DNA of 64,000 nt from Alkalimarinus coralli (GTDB lineage: Bacteria; Pseudomonadota; Gammaproteobacteria; Pseudomonadales; Oleiphilaceae), in the NCBI RefSeq assembly GCF_023650515.1, contig NZ_CP096016.1, positions 1,698,001-1,762,000 of the forward strand, given 5' to 3'. A program made the translations under genes and the position numbers. The notes beneath the pieces are model-generated. The model was given only the letters and a program-made list of their open reading frames with translations, did not search any database and was not told where the DNA came from. This document shows positions 35,963 to 46,054 of the stretch, in pieces; position 1 is the first letter of the stretch, and the number at the start of each line of letters is the position of its first letter.

Positions 35963-37330
35963 GTGAAAAAAAAGTTACTAATTATCGAAGACGACCCTGG
36001 CTTGCAAAGCCAAATGCGTTGGTGTTTCGAAGATACCGAAGTCTATATCGCCGATGACAGGGAGTCTGCTTTATCTCACTTAAGACGCGTAGAACCTCAA
36101 GTAGTCACATTGGATTTGGGGCTTCCTCCAGACCCAGGTGGTTCATCCGAAGGTTTTGCCTTGCTAGACGAAATCCTTCGCCTCGCCCCAAACACGAAAA
36201 TCATCGTTGTTACCGGGCGAGAGGAAAAAGAAAATGCGGTAAAAGCAGTTGGCAATGGAGCATGCGACTTTTATCAAAAGCCCCTTGATGCCGATATATT
36301 ATCGTTTGTCGTCAACAGGGCTTTTAGGCTGTATGAATTGGAAAAAGAGAACATCGAGTTTAATCGTTCTCAACAGTCTTCTACGCTGAAAGGCCTGATT
36401 GCCAACAGCCCACAGATGCTTAAAATTTGCCGAACAGTTGAAAAAATTGCACCTGCGGACGTCACCACACTCATTTTAGGTGAGACCGGAACGGGAAAAG
36501 AGGTCATTGCCAAGGCGCTACACGACTTGAGCCCACGATGTGACAAAGCCTTTTCTGCGATAAACTGTGCCGCGATCCCTGAAAACTTGCTTGAGAGTGA
36601 ACTTTTTGGCTACGAGAAAGGCGCATTCACCGGCGCTAATCAAACCAAAAAAGGCAAAATTGAAATGACCGACGGGGGAACACTTTTCCTCGATGAGATC
36701 GGTGATATGCCGATGCCTCTACAGGCCAAGCTGCTCAGGTTTCTTCAGGAAAGGGTTATTGAACGCGTGGGCGGCGTTAGAGAGATTCCTGTAGACGTCA
36801 GAGTTGTTTGTGCAACTCACCAGGATATTCAAAACCTAATTTCAATGGGCGATTTTCGCGAAGACCTATATTACAGAGTCAGTGAAATCACCTTAAATAT
36901 TCCTCCACTAAAAGATAGGGAAGGCGATGCAGTTTTAATCGCCCAGTCTCTTTTGCACAACTTTTCAAATCAACTTGATCGCCCAAACCTGAATTTCACT
37001 GATGATGCTATTGGCGCTATTCGTGAGTATAGCTGGCCAGGTAATGTTCGGGAAATGATTAATAAAGTTAAGCGCGCAGCAATAATGGCTGATGGAAAGC
37101 GCGTAACCGCCGAAGACCTTGAACTCAGCGAACCATGCAACACCACAGACTCTGTTCTTAATCTAAGGCAAGTGAGAGAGACCGCAGAGAAACATGCTAT
37201 TCAACACGCGTTACAGATAGCTCAGTACAATATGGCACAAACTGCACGACTATTAGGTGTAACCAGACCTACATTGTACAACTTGACTGATAAGTACAAG
37301 CTAGCAACCAATGAACAAAACACGGATTAA
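35963..37330 (+). CDS. prsR: PEP-CTERM-system sigma-54-dependent response regulator
   Basis: 455 residues, GTG start at 35963. The receiver domain has IIEDDPG and probable phospho-Asp51 in VTLDLGLP. The AAA+ domain has Walker A GETGTGKEV, the sigma-54-contacting loop EKGAFTGANQ, TLFLDEIGDMP and YRVSEITLNIPPLKDR. The C-terminal Fis-type HTH is NMAQTARLLGVTRPTLYNLTDKY. It should activate sigma-54 promoters of exosortase-dependent genes when phosphorylated by PrsK. No clear sigma-54 site was found before the neighbouring genes. It is followed after 11 bases by prsT. Confidence 0.94.
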   Translation: MKKKLLIIEDDPGLQSQMRWCFEDTEVYIADDRESALSHLRRVEPQVVTLDLGLPPDPGGSSEGFALLDEILRLAPNTKIIVVTGREEKENAVKAVGNGACDFYQKPLDADILSFVVNRAFRLYELEKENIEFNRSQQSSTLKGLIANSPQMLKICRTVEKIAPADVTTLILGETGTGKEVIAKALHDLSPRCDKAFSAINCAAIPENLLESELFGYEKGAFTGANQTKKGKIEMTDGGTLFLDEIGDMPMPLQAKLLRFLQERVIERVGGVREIPVDVRVVCATHQDIQNLISMGDFREDLYYRVSEITLNIPPLKDREGDAVLIAQSLLHNFSNQLDRPNLNFTDDAIGAIREYSWPGNVREMINKVKRAAIMADGKRVTAEDLELSEPCNTTDSVLNLRQVRETAEKHAIQHALQIAQYNMAQTARLLGVTRPTLYNLTDKYKLATNEQNTD

Positions 37331-37341
37331 GCGAGACTAGG

Positions 37342-40026
37342 ATGAAGAACAAATCGACCTCCCCTTTAATTGCATTGATTTTGGCTGTATCAGTTGCATC
37401 AATGACTGGCTGTAGTGATGACACAGAAAACGCTTCTCCCTCGCCTAAAGAGGTGCAGTTTCTAAGTCATATCGATCAGGCAAAGTTTTACCAGAACCAG
37501 GGACAGTTAAAAGCCGCTGTTTCAGAGTCAACCAGTGCAATTCAGTTGTACCCTAATCGTTTACAACCGTACACGCTTATATTTGAAACGCTGTTGCTCG
37601 CTGGCAGCCCAGGCGAGGTCGAGACAAGAATTGAAGAGCTGCTCAATAAAGAGGGAGTTAACCTTCAAGGGCACGAACAGCAGCTACGTTTTTTACTCGC
37701 TAAATCCCTATACATTCAACAAAAGCTGGATCAGGCTCAATCTGAACTCAACTATATTGCGTCAAATTTCAAACCTGGCACTATTGAAGAGCAATTACTG
37801 CAGGCTGATATCTACCTCACTAGAGGCGACACTGAAAGTGCAAAGAAGCAGCTTGATTCAATCCTGGCGACTGATAAAACAAACATCGATGCAAAGCTAG
37901 GGCTATCAAAGGTCGCATTTATAAATAAAAACCCAGATCTCGCTCGGGAAATAGTTCTAGAAATCACAGAGTCAGGAAATGCGACAACGGATGTGTGGCT
38001 TTGGAAAGCGAGATTGGCACACATTCAACAAAAGTTTGAAGAGGCGGAAGAGTCTTATATAAGAGCGCTTGAAGATATATCTCAAGTCGACACAATGACG
38101 CCGCAGAAGTATGCCACAATATCATCGCTTATTTATGTATTAAGACAACAAAGCAAAATTGTGGAAGCCAGCCGCTACCAAGAGATATTAGATAAATCGA
38201 TTCCAGGTGAGATCAAACTGCGCTTTGAGACTGCACTGGCAAGCTTCCAGAAGAAACAATACGCCGAAGCTGAAAAGGAACTTAACGCCATTCTTGATAT
38301 TTCATCCGCTCATAATCCCAGTGGTATTTTATTGGGTGTCGTTAAAAATGCACAAGGTGACATTGTAGAAGCCGAGCGCCTCCTCTCCATGTATGTCAAT
38401 GACAATACCAAGCCAGAAATTGTTAAGCTGCTTGCATCGTTACAACTTAAGCTGAACAAGGCATCATCTGCTATCGATACTCTTCAACTGGGGTTGAACA
38501 AAAACGACTCTGATGCATCCATGCGGTCACTCCTTGGAATATCTCAAATCGCTTCCGGGCTTAATGATGAGGGAATTAATAACCTTCAAGACGCTATTTC
38601 CAAAGCACCCAATGACATTGAGCTGAAGATAAAGTATGCCCAAGCGTTGGCCAAAACAGGCGATAAAGAAAAAGCATTGTCCTTTGTAAAAGACACCTAT
38701 AAAGATCACCCAGACAACAGCAAGCTACTTACGCTATACAGCTACCTTTTAAGCGACCTAAATCAAACTGAAGAAGCATTGGTAATTACGAAGGAGTGGA
38801 TCAGTAAAAACAAAACCTCGGCAGAAGGGTACTTAGTGCTTGGGTCACTATACTTGAGCAATGATAACTTCGCTCAAGCGATAAAAGAGTTTGATAATGC
38901 CAAAAAGATTGATACAGAAAACCCTTTAATACACATTAACCTGGGAAAGGCGTATTCGAAAAACAGCCAACCAGAAGAAGCACAAAAAGCGCTATATCAA
39001 GCGGTAGTGGCAGCACCTGACTCAGCAGATGCGAACCGAATACTATATGGTTATCTGAACTCAACCAGAAGTATCGATCAAACAACTTCAATTTATGAGA
39101 AGCTTGTTGCTGAAGTTCCTGATGCGGCTGTTCCAAACCTTGCTCTTGCAGAGCTATATCTAAAGCAGAGCAAAACTGATAAGGCGCTTTCTATTATCCA
39201 GGACCCTCGTTTTAGCAACAACCTTATTGCTAAAAACCTGATAAAAGGCGCAGCTCAACAAAAAGCAAAAAGGTTAGTCTCCGAAGGAAAAACCAAAGAA
39301 GCTAAAGAGTTCATCGACGCCCTAATCGCCAAGCAAAACAGCAATGACATTGACCTGAACATTCTGCTTGCAAATATCTATTTTCTGTCAAATCAAGAAG
39401 AGCTCGGTTTAGAGTTGGTTAATGACCTTAAAAAGTCGCATAAAGATTCTCCCCTGCCCTATGAGTTTATCGCAAACCGTTACTTTCAAAACAAAGACTA
39501 TGAATCTGCCATAAATGAGTACTCCCAAGCCTGGCAATTAAAGCCCTCTGAACTTTTGGCGATCAGGATGTCACAGACACTGAAGAAGCTTGAGAGCAAT
39601 GAGGCTCTCAAACCTCTTGAGGATTGGTTGGAAATTGAAAAGAACAGCCCTCGCGTGATGACAATGCTCGCCATGAGTCATCAAGAAGCCGGAAACAAAG
39701 ACGCTGCAATCGCAATATATGAGCAGCTACTAACAGTGCAAGCGAGTAATGCGGTCGCAATGAATAACCTGGCTTGGTTGTATCATGAAAAACAGAACCC
39801 TAAAGCCGAAGAGTTAGCCAAAAGCGCGTCTGAAATTGCATCACAGAATCCCGCTATTCTAGATACCTATGGTTGGATACTGTTTAAAAACGGCCGCACA
39901 GAAGAGGCTAGTTCAGTTCTTGAAAAAGCCTATCGTCTCGACAAAAACTCACCAGAAATTAAAGAACACCTAATGGCTGCATACAAGTCTTTGGGAAAGT
40001 CTTTTGACCCTGAAAATTTTAACTAA
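37342..40026 (+). CDS. prsT: XrtA/PEP-CTERM-system TPR-repeat lipoprotein
   Basis: 894 residues. Signal peptide and lipobox at VASMTGC (Cys about residue 24) predict a lipid-anchored envelope protein. The rest is a long array of TPR motifs, for example QLKAAVSESTSAIQLYPNRLQPY, FAQAIKEFDNAKKIDTENPLIH and AEELAKSASEIASQNPAIL, ending YRLDKNSPEIKEHLMAAYKSLGK. Length and position directly after PrsR match PrsT. It is probably a scaffold for export or assembly of exosortase-dependent material. Confidence 0.93.
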   Translation: MKNKSTSPLIALILAVSVASMTGCSDDTENASPSPKEVQFLSHIDQAKFYQNQGQLKAAVSESTSAIQLYPNRLQPYTLIFETLLLAGSPGEVETRIEELLNKEGVNLQGHEQQLRFLLAKSLYIQQKLDQAQSELNYIASNFKPGTIEEQLLQADIYLTRGDTESAKKQLDSILATDKTNIDAKLGLSKVAFINKNPDLAREIVLEITESGNATTDVWLWKARLAHIQQKFEEAEESYIRALEDISQVDTMTPQKYATISSLIYVLRQQSKIVEASRYQEILDKSIPGEIKLRFETALASFQKKQYAEAEKELNAILDISSAHNPSGILLGVVKNAQGDIVEAERLLSMYVNDNTKPEIVKLLASLQLKLNKASSAIDTLQLGLNKNDSDASMRSLLGISQIASGLNDEGINNLQDAISKAPNDIELKIKYAQALAKTGDKEKALSFVKDTYKDHPDNSKLLTLYSYLLSDLNQTEEALVITKEWISKNKTSAEGYLVLGSLYLSNDNFAQAIKEFDNAKKIDTENPLIHINLGKAYSKNSQPEEAQKALYQAVVAAPDSADANRILYGYLNSTRSIDQTTSIYEKLVAEVPDAAVPNLALAELYLKQSKTDKALSIIQDPRFSNNLIAKNLIKGAAQQKAKRLVSEGKTKEAKEFIDALIAKQNSNDIDLNILLANIYFLSNQEELGLELVNDLKKSHKDSPLPYEFIANRYFQNKDYESAINEYSQAWQLKPSELLAIRMSQTLKKLESNEALKPLEDWLEIEKNSPRVMTMLAMSHQEAGNKDAAIAIYEQLLTVQASNAVAMNNLAWLYHEKQNPKAEELAKSASEIASQNPAILDTYGWILFKNGRTEEASSVLEKAYRLDKNSPEIKEHLMAAYKSLGKSFDPENFN

Positions 40027-40041
40027 AAAGTGGCCTATAAC

Positions 40042-40062
40042 TAGGGGGATACCTTCCCCCTA
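40042..40062 (+). terminator. Weak hairpin after prsT
   Basis: TAGGGGGA (40042-40049) pairs with TCCCCCTA (40055-40062). It follows the prsT stop but has no T-run. Confidence 0.4.
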
Positions 40063-40255
40063 ATTCCCCTTCAGACGCTTTATTCCAAAGCGACAAAAGC
40101 ACTGACCAAAATAACTAACGCCTATATCCGTAGTACTTTTCATAACAAAAGAATTAGGCTATTCCAGAAGTCTAACTTGATTAGTTACCTTTCTTAACTA
40201 AAACTTACACAAATAATTAGTTCGTTTTTTGAACAAGAATAACAGGACTTTTACT

Positions 40256-42889
40256 ATGCGCTACTTATTTTGCATTACGCTAGCTTTAAGCATTTTGTCC
40301 GGTTGTACAATTCTGGGCACCCAGGATGATGACGTTGATATATCAACGCTCCCCCCCACTGCAGCTGGGCCAGACACTGCAAATAAAGGCACAATCGTTC
40401 AAGAGTTTTGGGATGAAATAAGTGGAACAACAGTCCGTGACCTTACAAAGTCTAACAAGTTCGTTGCGCAACCGGACTCAACTCTTACGCTTAACAGCTT
40501 TAAAGGTGCAACAAACAAAGCAACAAATTATGGCAGTCGAATTCGCGGGTATTTATACCCTGAGACATCTGGCGCATATACATTTTATATTACAAGCAAT
40601 GACTCAAGCGAACTCTGGATATCTACTGGAGAAAGCCCTAATAACAAACGACTCGTTGCCTATATGGATGGTTATGCGGCAGTTGGCGATATACAAAAAT
40701 ACGCAACTCAGAAGTCAGCTCCGATTAATTTGGAATCAAGCAAAGTTTACTATATTGAAGCCCTTCAAAAGCAAGGATCAGGTAGCGATCAACTCGCTGT
40801 TTACTGGGAAGGTCCCGGTATTTCTAGACAGATCATTCCAGGAGAAAACCTCTCCCCTATAGATATGGCAGATGAAGATTCGAGTGCGGGGTACTCAACA
40901 GGGTATCGCCTTGGTTATTATGACGGAGGCTTTGGACAACCATATAACGACACGTTTCCTCCCAGTGATAGTGATGAAGATGGCCTCCCCGATAGTTATG
41001 AACTTGCAGTAGGGCTTGATCCCTTAGATAGCTCAGACGCCATAGCCGACCCAGATGGCGACCTGCTTAACAACCTTGATGAATTTTTGCTTAGAACAGA
41101 TACGTTTAATCAGGATACCGATGGAGACGGCATCGACGATGGTTACGAAGTAGCCTACGGCCTTAATGCTCTGGATTCAAGTGACGCTGCACTCGACCTT
41201 GACCAAGATGGCGCATCAAACTATGAGGAGTATGTCGCCGGCACAGATGCTAATGATAGCGACTCAAAACCAGCCCCTCCTGAACCACCCGCACCTGATA
41301 AGCACCTGGTAGCAGGCTGGTCAACCCAGTTTTTTAGAACAGGCGTTTTAATAGACCCGGTAAAATTCAGAAACGATAGTTCAATTAACTTTGACTGGGC
41401 TAGAGGAGCGCCAGACCAAGATGTGCCTGATGACAATTTCTCAGTACGGTTTACGGGCTTTTACACCGCAACCGAACAAGGCACTTACACCTTTGAGGCT
41501 ACCGCAAATGACTACGTAAAACTATGGGTCGGGGATGTATTGGTTATTGACCACTGGAAGACAGGTTCAACAACCGCTCATAGGGGTACGATCAATCTTG
41601 AAAAAGGTAACGAATACCCAATTAAGCTCGAATACGCAGAAGGTGTTGGAAGCGCCGTTATCAAGTTAAGTTTTAAAACGCCCAGCCGGTCACTTGCATT
41701 GCTTGATAGTTCAAAGATTCAGACTATTGATACCAGCAATGACAAAGTAACTGATAGTGATGGTGATCAGATTCACGATTATTGGGAGCTTATAACCGGC
41801 ACAGACCCTTTTGATCCATCAGATGCCGACGGGGATATCGACGGCGATGGCATTGACAATTTAACCTCGTATCTAAACTCGCAAAAACCAAGTCAGCAGC
41901 TTGCAGGCTTTACAGCTCAGTATTTCTCTGGCATTAAAATGGACAACTTCATTCTCACAAAACAGGAGCCAGTCATTGACTTTGATTGGGGTAAGTCCAG
42001 TCCATATTCAGGGGTTCCAAGTGATAACTTTTCGGTTAGGTTCTTATCCAGACTGACTCCTTCTCATACCTCAGGCAGTGAAAACTATACCTTCTACGTT
42101 ACCGCTAACGACTACACACGGCTTTACGTCAACGGCAATGTTATTGTCGAGCATTGGGAGCCAGGCTCTACATCGACCCATACTGGAACAGTCAACCTAA
42201 ACGCAGGCGAAACCTACGACCTAATACTCGAATACGCAGAAGGCCTAGGCAGTGCGTTTATTAAATTGGAATGGGAGTCAGCCAGTCAAACGCGTAGCCT
42301 GGTAAGTGAAGAGTTCGCAGCCTTTACAGATATAGAAGCCGACCTCTCAACGGATACAGATAAGGATGGAATTCCGGATTTTTGGGAAGTTCAGTATGGA
42401 CTTAACCCTCTCAATAGTAACGATGGGTCACTAGATAATGACGGTGATGGCCTTACAAATAGTGAAGAGTTTGCTAATAACTCAAACCCTGGAGCTACAG
42501 GCCTTGTACCACCACCCAGTGGCTCAGACGGAGGAACGGTCACACCTCCACCAGTAACTCCTCCACCTGTAACTCCTCCAGACGAAACAGATCCACCCTC
42601 AGAAGAAGAGGGTATCGTAATTACAGGTGGAACCGTTACTTTAAGTTGGACTGCGCCCACACAACGAGTTGATGGTAGTTCGCTGCAAACAAGTGAAATA
42701 TCATCGTACACAGTCAGCTACTCAAAAGACTCGGGCTCACTTGTTGATACAAAAATATCTTCTCCCTATCAACTAACACACACCTATGAGGGGCTACAGC
42801 CTGGTATTTATGACTTTTACATTAAAGTAACCGATACCAACGGGCTAACAGGGCCTGCGTCATCGCCAGTGCGGGCTACCCTGAAATAG
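40256..42889 (+). CDS. Large PA14 / thrombospondin type 3 repeat lipoprotein
   Basis: 877 residues from ATG 40256 (AGGACT upstream). Lipobox LSGC with Cys17. Three PA14-like beta domains (about 45-205, 350-485, 547-685), each with the aNDYxxLwv/hW core such as ANDYVKLWVGDVLVIDHW. Between them lie calcium-binding DxDxDG stretches of thrombospondin type 3 style (DSDEDGLPDSYELAVGLDP, DTDGDGIDDGYEVAYGL, DTDKDGIPDFWEVQYGLNP). A Pro/Thr linker (~750-780) and a fibronectin III-like C-terminus (~790-877) follow. It probably binds carbohydrate at the cell surface. No PEP-CTERM motif. Confidence 0.85.
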   Translation: MRYLFCITLALSILSGCTILGTQDDDVDISTLPPTAAGPDTANKGTIVQEFWDEISGTTVRDLTKSNKFVAQPDSTLTLNSFKGATNKATNYGSRIRGYLYPETSGAYTFYITSNDSSELWISTGESPNNKRLVAYMDGYAAVGDIQKYATQKSAPINLESSKVYYIEALQKQGSGSDQLAVYWEGPGISRQIIPGENLSPIDMADEDSSAGYSTGYRLGYYDGGFGQPYNDTFPPSDSDEDGLPDSYELAVGLDPLDSSDAIADPDGDLLNNLDEFLLRTDTFNQDTDGDGIDDGYEVAYGLNALDSSDAALDLDQDGASNYEEYVAGTDANDSDSKPAPPEPPAPDKHLVAGWSTQFFRTGVLIDPVKFRNDSSINFDWARGAPDQDVPDDNFSVRFTGFYTATEQGTYTFEATANDYVKLWVGDVLVIDHWKTGSTTAHRGTINLEKGNEYPIKLEYAEGVGSAVIKLSFKTPSRSLALLDSSKIQTIDTSNDKVTDSDGDQIHDYWELITGTDPFDPSDADGDIDGDGIDNLTSYLNSQKPSQQLAGFTAQYFSGIKMDNFILTKQEPVIDFDWGKSSPYSGVPSDNFSVRFLSRLTPSHTSGSENYTFYVTANDYTRLYVNGNVIVEHWEPGSTSTHTGTVNLNAGETYDLILEYAEGLGSAFIKLEWESASQTRSLVSEEFAAFTDIEADLSTDTDKDGIPDFWEVQYGLNPLNSNDGSLDNDGDGLTNSEEFANNSNPGATGLVPPPSGSDGGTVTPPPVTPPPVTPPDETDPPSEEEGIVITGGTVTLSWTAPTQRVDGSSLQTSEISSYTVSYSKDSGSLVDTKISSPYQLTHTYEGLQPGIYDFYIKVTDTNGLTGPASSPVRATLK

Positions 42890-43017
42890 TGAGTTCATTT
42901 GCGCAGGGACGTGAAGGAGATACCCTCCCCTTAACGGGGAGAGCTTGCTTTCGAATTAAATATGACTAGAACAACAAATAAAAACTTAATAGTCTATTTC
43001 AAAGGACTAGAAGATGT

Positions 43018-44049
43018 TTAACCATCTTTATTCGCTACAGTGAAGAAGCTTATTTTATCAGGCACTTTCTGATAGATCCGCCTAAGAATAATGATGCTAG
43101 GTTTCTCAACCTTATAAGTTAAGATAACAGCAAGGAGTATTGAAACAATGGTGGCTATAGTAATTCCAATTGCAGGCGAAACCCCATACGAATATGCCCC
43201 TTGTATTATCATATAGCCAATATTTTGATGTATTAGATATAACGAATATGAGATTCCCCCCAACCAAACAGTCACGGGATTTCTAAGGAGTTTTATTTTA
43301 TCTGAAATCGCAAGGTAAAATACAAAGTACATTAAGGTTAAGCCTACCGAAACCTTAAAAGAGTAGATAATAAAAAGTAATGCTAATGACGCCCCCAGAA
43401 CTATAGCGGTTAGCACGTTTGCCTTTTGACTCCACACCTTATAAAAACAAATACCCGCTGAAAAAAGAGCAATGAAATCGAACAGAAAAAATTTTGTTAT
43501 TCGTGCATCGGTTTTCTGGTCGAGCCCTGATATAAAAAACATAGCTGCAATTGTGAGCCACAATAACAGCCACTTTTCTATATTTTTGAGCTGATTAAGA
43601 ATAAATAGAAGGAACATCCAGAAGTAAAATGCAAGTTCAAGTGTTAGCGTCCAGTACACGCCATCCACATGCTTGAATCCTAAGTATTCATGAATCATAA
43701 GCAGGTTTGCCACAAAAGTATCTAAGGATACCTCTCGCCCACTTAGACCATAAATAGATACAGCAAGAAACGTTAATGATAAGGCAGCCCAGTAAACAGG
43801 ATATAACCTAGTAAAACGAGACCATATAAAGTCAAAGGGTTTCTCACATTTGCTCAGAGTCCAAAAGATAACGAAGCCACTAACGAGAAAGAACAGATGG
43901 ACGCCATAGTAACCAGCAAATGTCCACTCAGGGACGTTAAAGCCATGTCCGTATAATCGGTTGTAGTGATATATATAGTGAAAAGCTAAAACCGCTACAG
44001 CGGCAACTCCCCTTAATCCATCAAGAGACTCCAATCGTCTAACTGCCAT
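43018..44049 (-). CDS. Acyltransferase 3 family membrane protein (OafA/YrhL-like)
   Basis: 343 residues, about ten membrane helices. It starts with the family marker RLESLDGLRGVAAVAVLAFHY (essential-type His and Arg). FYGVHLFFLVSGFVIFW appears here as YYGVHLFFLVSGFVIFW, and SRFTRLYPVYW is also typical. Members transfer acetyl or other acyl groups to surface polysaccharides. It lacks the SGNH tail. Transcribed against the Prs/exosortase genes, yet it lies between them, so it may decorate the same surface polymer. Confidence 0.9.
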   Translation of the reverse strand: MAVRRLESLDGLRGVAAVAVLAFHYIYHYNRLYGHGFNVPEWTFAGYYGVHLFFLVSGFVIFWTLSKCEKPFDFIWSRFTRLYPVYWAALSLTFLAVSIYGLSGREVSLDTFVANLLMIHEYLGFKHVDGVYWTLTLELAFYFWMFLLFILNQLKNIEKWLLLWLTIAAMFFISGLDQKTDARITKFFLFDFIALFSAGICFYKVWSQKANVLTAIVLGASLALLFIIYSFKVSVGLTLMYFVFYLAISDKIKLLRNPVTVWLGGISYSLYLIHQNIGYMIIQGAYSYGVSPAIGITIATIVSILLAVILTYKVEKPSIIILRRIYQKVPDKISFFTVANKDG

Positions 44050-44395
44050 TCGCTATTCCTAATTTTACAAATGTAGATAAGTGTAAAGTGTGGGGTCAAC
44101 GAAATTCAGTTATTATTTTTATCTCAAAATTCGATTTAGGGATTCTACATAAATAATACCAATATAAATAGTAGTGAAATCAATTTTTTAAACCAAAAAC
44201 ATCATAAGCAAGAGGATAGATCTGCTATGAAGATTACCCTTACAGGCATATAACCAACTCATAAGGAGAAGGTAATCAACGTATTCTTGTAGCAAGTGAT
44301 AACAAACGTAAAATATAAACCGATTGCACTTTAACCGCTAAGCAACATCTGCTAGATTTTGCACTTCATTATGGAGCCCCACAGGGTAAAGGGAT
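44050..44395. other. Divergent intergenic region, 346 bp
   Basis: AT-rich space between the acyltransferase (-) and exosortase (+). It contains a small eight-codon frame at about 44227 and an AAGGAG word near 44262 not followed by a start. No GG-N10-GC sigma-54 element was found on the plus strand. It probably holds promoters for both genes. Confidence 0.5.
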
Positions 44396-45910
44396 ATGCA
44401 GAGTTTAATAGTACAGAAGAAAACATTTTGCTTTTTGTTTATCGCCTTTATGGCGATGTTTGTATATTCCTTTTTCCCAACGCTGACTGACCTTTGGGTT
44501 CGCTGGAATAAGTTTGACGAGTCATATTCTCACGGCATGTTGGTCTTAGCGATAAGCGCCTATTACCTATTCATGGTATTAAGAGAGCTGCCAGAAGCCC
44601 AGTTTAGACCAGCCCCTTGGGGTGTTTTTCTTATTTTTGGCTCAAGTGTTCTATGGGTACTCGCTTACTACGCTAGCATCGAGGCAATACAGCAACTTCT
44701 TCTTCCATGGATAATCTGGCTTTTTTGTTTAACCACTCTAGGCTGGAAAGCATCTAAAAAGCTCATTTTCCCTATTGCATTTCTTTACTTTGCTATCCCT
44801 ATTTGGGATGTACTGATAATTCCTCTTCAATATATCACCACCGATGTTAACGGTGTTTTATTAAGTATTGCAGGTGTCACAGCGCACATAGAGGATGTGT
44901 TCGTCACACTGCCTGTTGGGAAATTTGAAATAGCCGGTGGCTGCTCAGGGCTAAGATACTTGATTATCAGTATGACGCTCACCACACTGTATAGCTACTT
45001 AAACTATACCCGCCTTGCCTCTACAGCCATATTGATCGCATCGGGTATCTTGATAGCACTGGTGGCGAACTGGATTCGAGTCTTTATAATTATTCTGGCA
45101 GGGAATGCCACCAATATGCAGCACTCGCTTGTTAACGAACATGATCACTTTGGATGGCTTGTTTTTGCCGTAACACTGATCCCGTTATTTTTCCTCGCTC
45201 ACAAGCTTGAACGAAACGCAGATAATCAAACAAAGGAAAATAAGTCCGCTGGTAAGCAGACGCCTAACAGCATTAGTAGGAAAGCGGCTATATTAGTTAT
45301 TTTTCTAGCCTTCATTGCAGCGTTTGGCGCCCCTGGATATGCTGCCATATCAATGGCAAACACCTCAAATGATGTAGAAATTAGTAGCTTAGCAGCCCCA
45401 TCAAAACTTGGAGACTGGACACGAAGCTACCTTAAGAAATACTTGATTGAACCTCCACAGTTTAATGCGCCCGATATTGCATTTGATGGTATCTATTCTA
45501 ATCAGGCGCATGACATTCAACTATCAATAAGAAGCTACATACAACAAGCCCCAGGAAAGGAATTAATTAACTTTAACAACCATTTATTTAGCAGTAAGCG
45601 CTATATAAAGTTGTCTTCAGGACAACTTCGCCCGGAAGGCAATACGTATGGTTATATAGTGATTAAAGAAAAAACCGACAAACGAGAACTGATTACCTAT
45701 CAATATAATGTTTCTTACACCGAAACCAGCAGCCGCCTAAACGCAAAACTGCTTGAGGTAATTAGGCCTTTGGTTGGCAGCCCTCCTTCTACCCTAACTT
45801 ATGCACGAATAAAATGTAGCACTGATTGTGCAGATGAAAAACGTATTTCAGCTCAATTCCTTAACTCAGCCAAACTAGAACTAAACCTTTACGTCAATAA
45901 AAATATGTGA
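44396..45910 (+). CDS. xrtA: Exosortase A fused to an EpsI domain
   Basis: 504 residues. The N-terminal ~270 residues are an eight-helix membrane protease-like exosortase with the catalytic set Cys183 (EIAGGCSGLRYL), Arg228 (NWIRVFII) and His249 (NEHDHFGWLVF). After a membrane helix at ~292-320, a periplasmic EpsI/DUF3485 domain follows (LGDWTRSYL, SYIQQAPGKELINFNNHLF). Exosortase A processes PEP-CTERM proteins in step with exopolysaccharide production. prsKRT lies 4-11 kb upstream, but no polysaccharide cluster adjoins it. Confidence 0.93.
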   Translation: MQSLIVQKKTFCFLFIAFMAMFVYSFFPTLTDLWVRWNKFDESYSHGMLVLAISAYYLFMVLRELPEAQFRPAPWGVFLIFGSSVLWVLAYYASIEAIQQLLLPWIIWLFCLTTLGWKASKKLIFPIAFLYFAIPIWDVLIIPLQYITTDVNGVLLSIAGVTAHIEDVFVTLPVGKFEIAGGCSGLRYLIISMTLTTLYSYLNYTRLASTAILIASGILIALVANWIRVFIIILAGNATNMQHSLVNEHDHFGWLVFAVTLIPLFFLAHKLERNADNQTKENKSAGKQTPNSISRKAAILVIFLAFIAAFGAPGYAAISMANTSNDVEISSLAAPSKLGDWTRSYLKKYLIEPPQFNAPDIAFDGIYSNQAHDIQLSIRSYIQQAPGKELINFNNHLFSSKRYIKLSSGQLRPEGNTYGYIVIKEKTDKRELITYQYNVSYTETSSRLNAKLLEVIRPLVGSPPSTLTYARIKCSTDCADEKRISAQFLNSAKLELNLYVNKNM

Positions 45911-45928
45911 CTGATGTCACATATTTTT
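45899..45928 (+). terminator. Rho-independent terminator overlapping the xrtA stop
   Basis: Perfect 13-bp stem AAAAATATGTGAC / GTCACATATTTTT with a TGAT loop. The xrtA stop codon lies within the left arm. Confidence 0.85.
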
Positions 45929-45969
45929 ACACTTCATGTGATTTCTAACAAGAGAGAATACTTCCAGCA

Positions 45970-46009
45970 CAAATATCTATCTGTTTCTTAAAGACTCTAT
46001 AGATATTTG
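45970..46009. promoter_or_regulatory. Perfect 11-bp inverted repeat before the kelch protein gene
   Basis: CAAATATCTAT (45970-45980) and ATAGATATTTG (45999-46009) are exact complements separated by 18 bases. The right arm runs into GTTCGTTTTTTG (46009-46020), a 12-base word also found at 40220-40231 before the PA14 lipoprotein. It is either an operator or a leader hairpin. Confidence 0.5.
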
Positions 46010-46054
46010 TTCGTTTTTTGCTCTATTCCTCACGACCAACATGAGGGAAGAATA

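Noticed and set aside
44227-44253. Eight-codon frame as a leader peptide before xrtA
   Set aside because: No ribosome site of note and no attenuator structure after it.
33631-46054. Sigma-54 promoters for PrsR targets
   Set aside because: I looked for GG-N10-GC before the PA14, xrtA and kelch genes and found none convincing. One near match before prsR (around 35769) has GT in place of GC.
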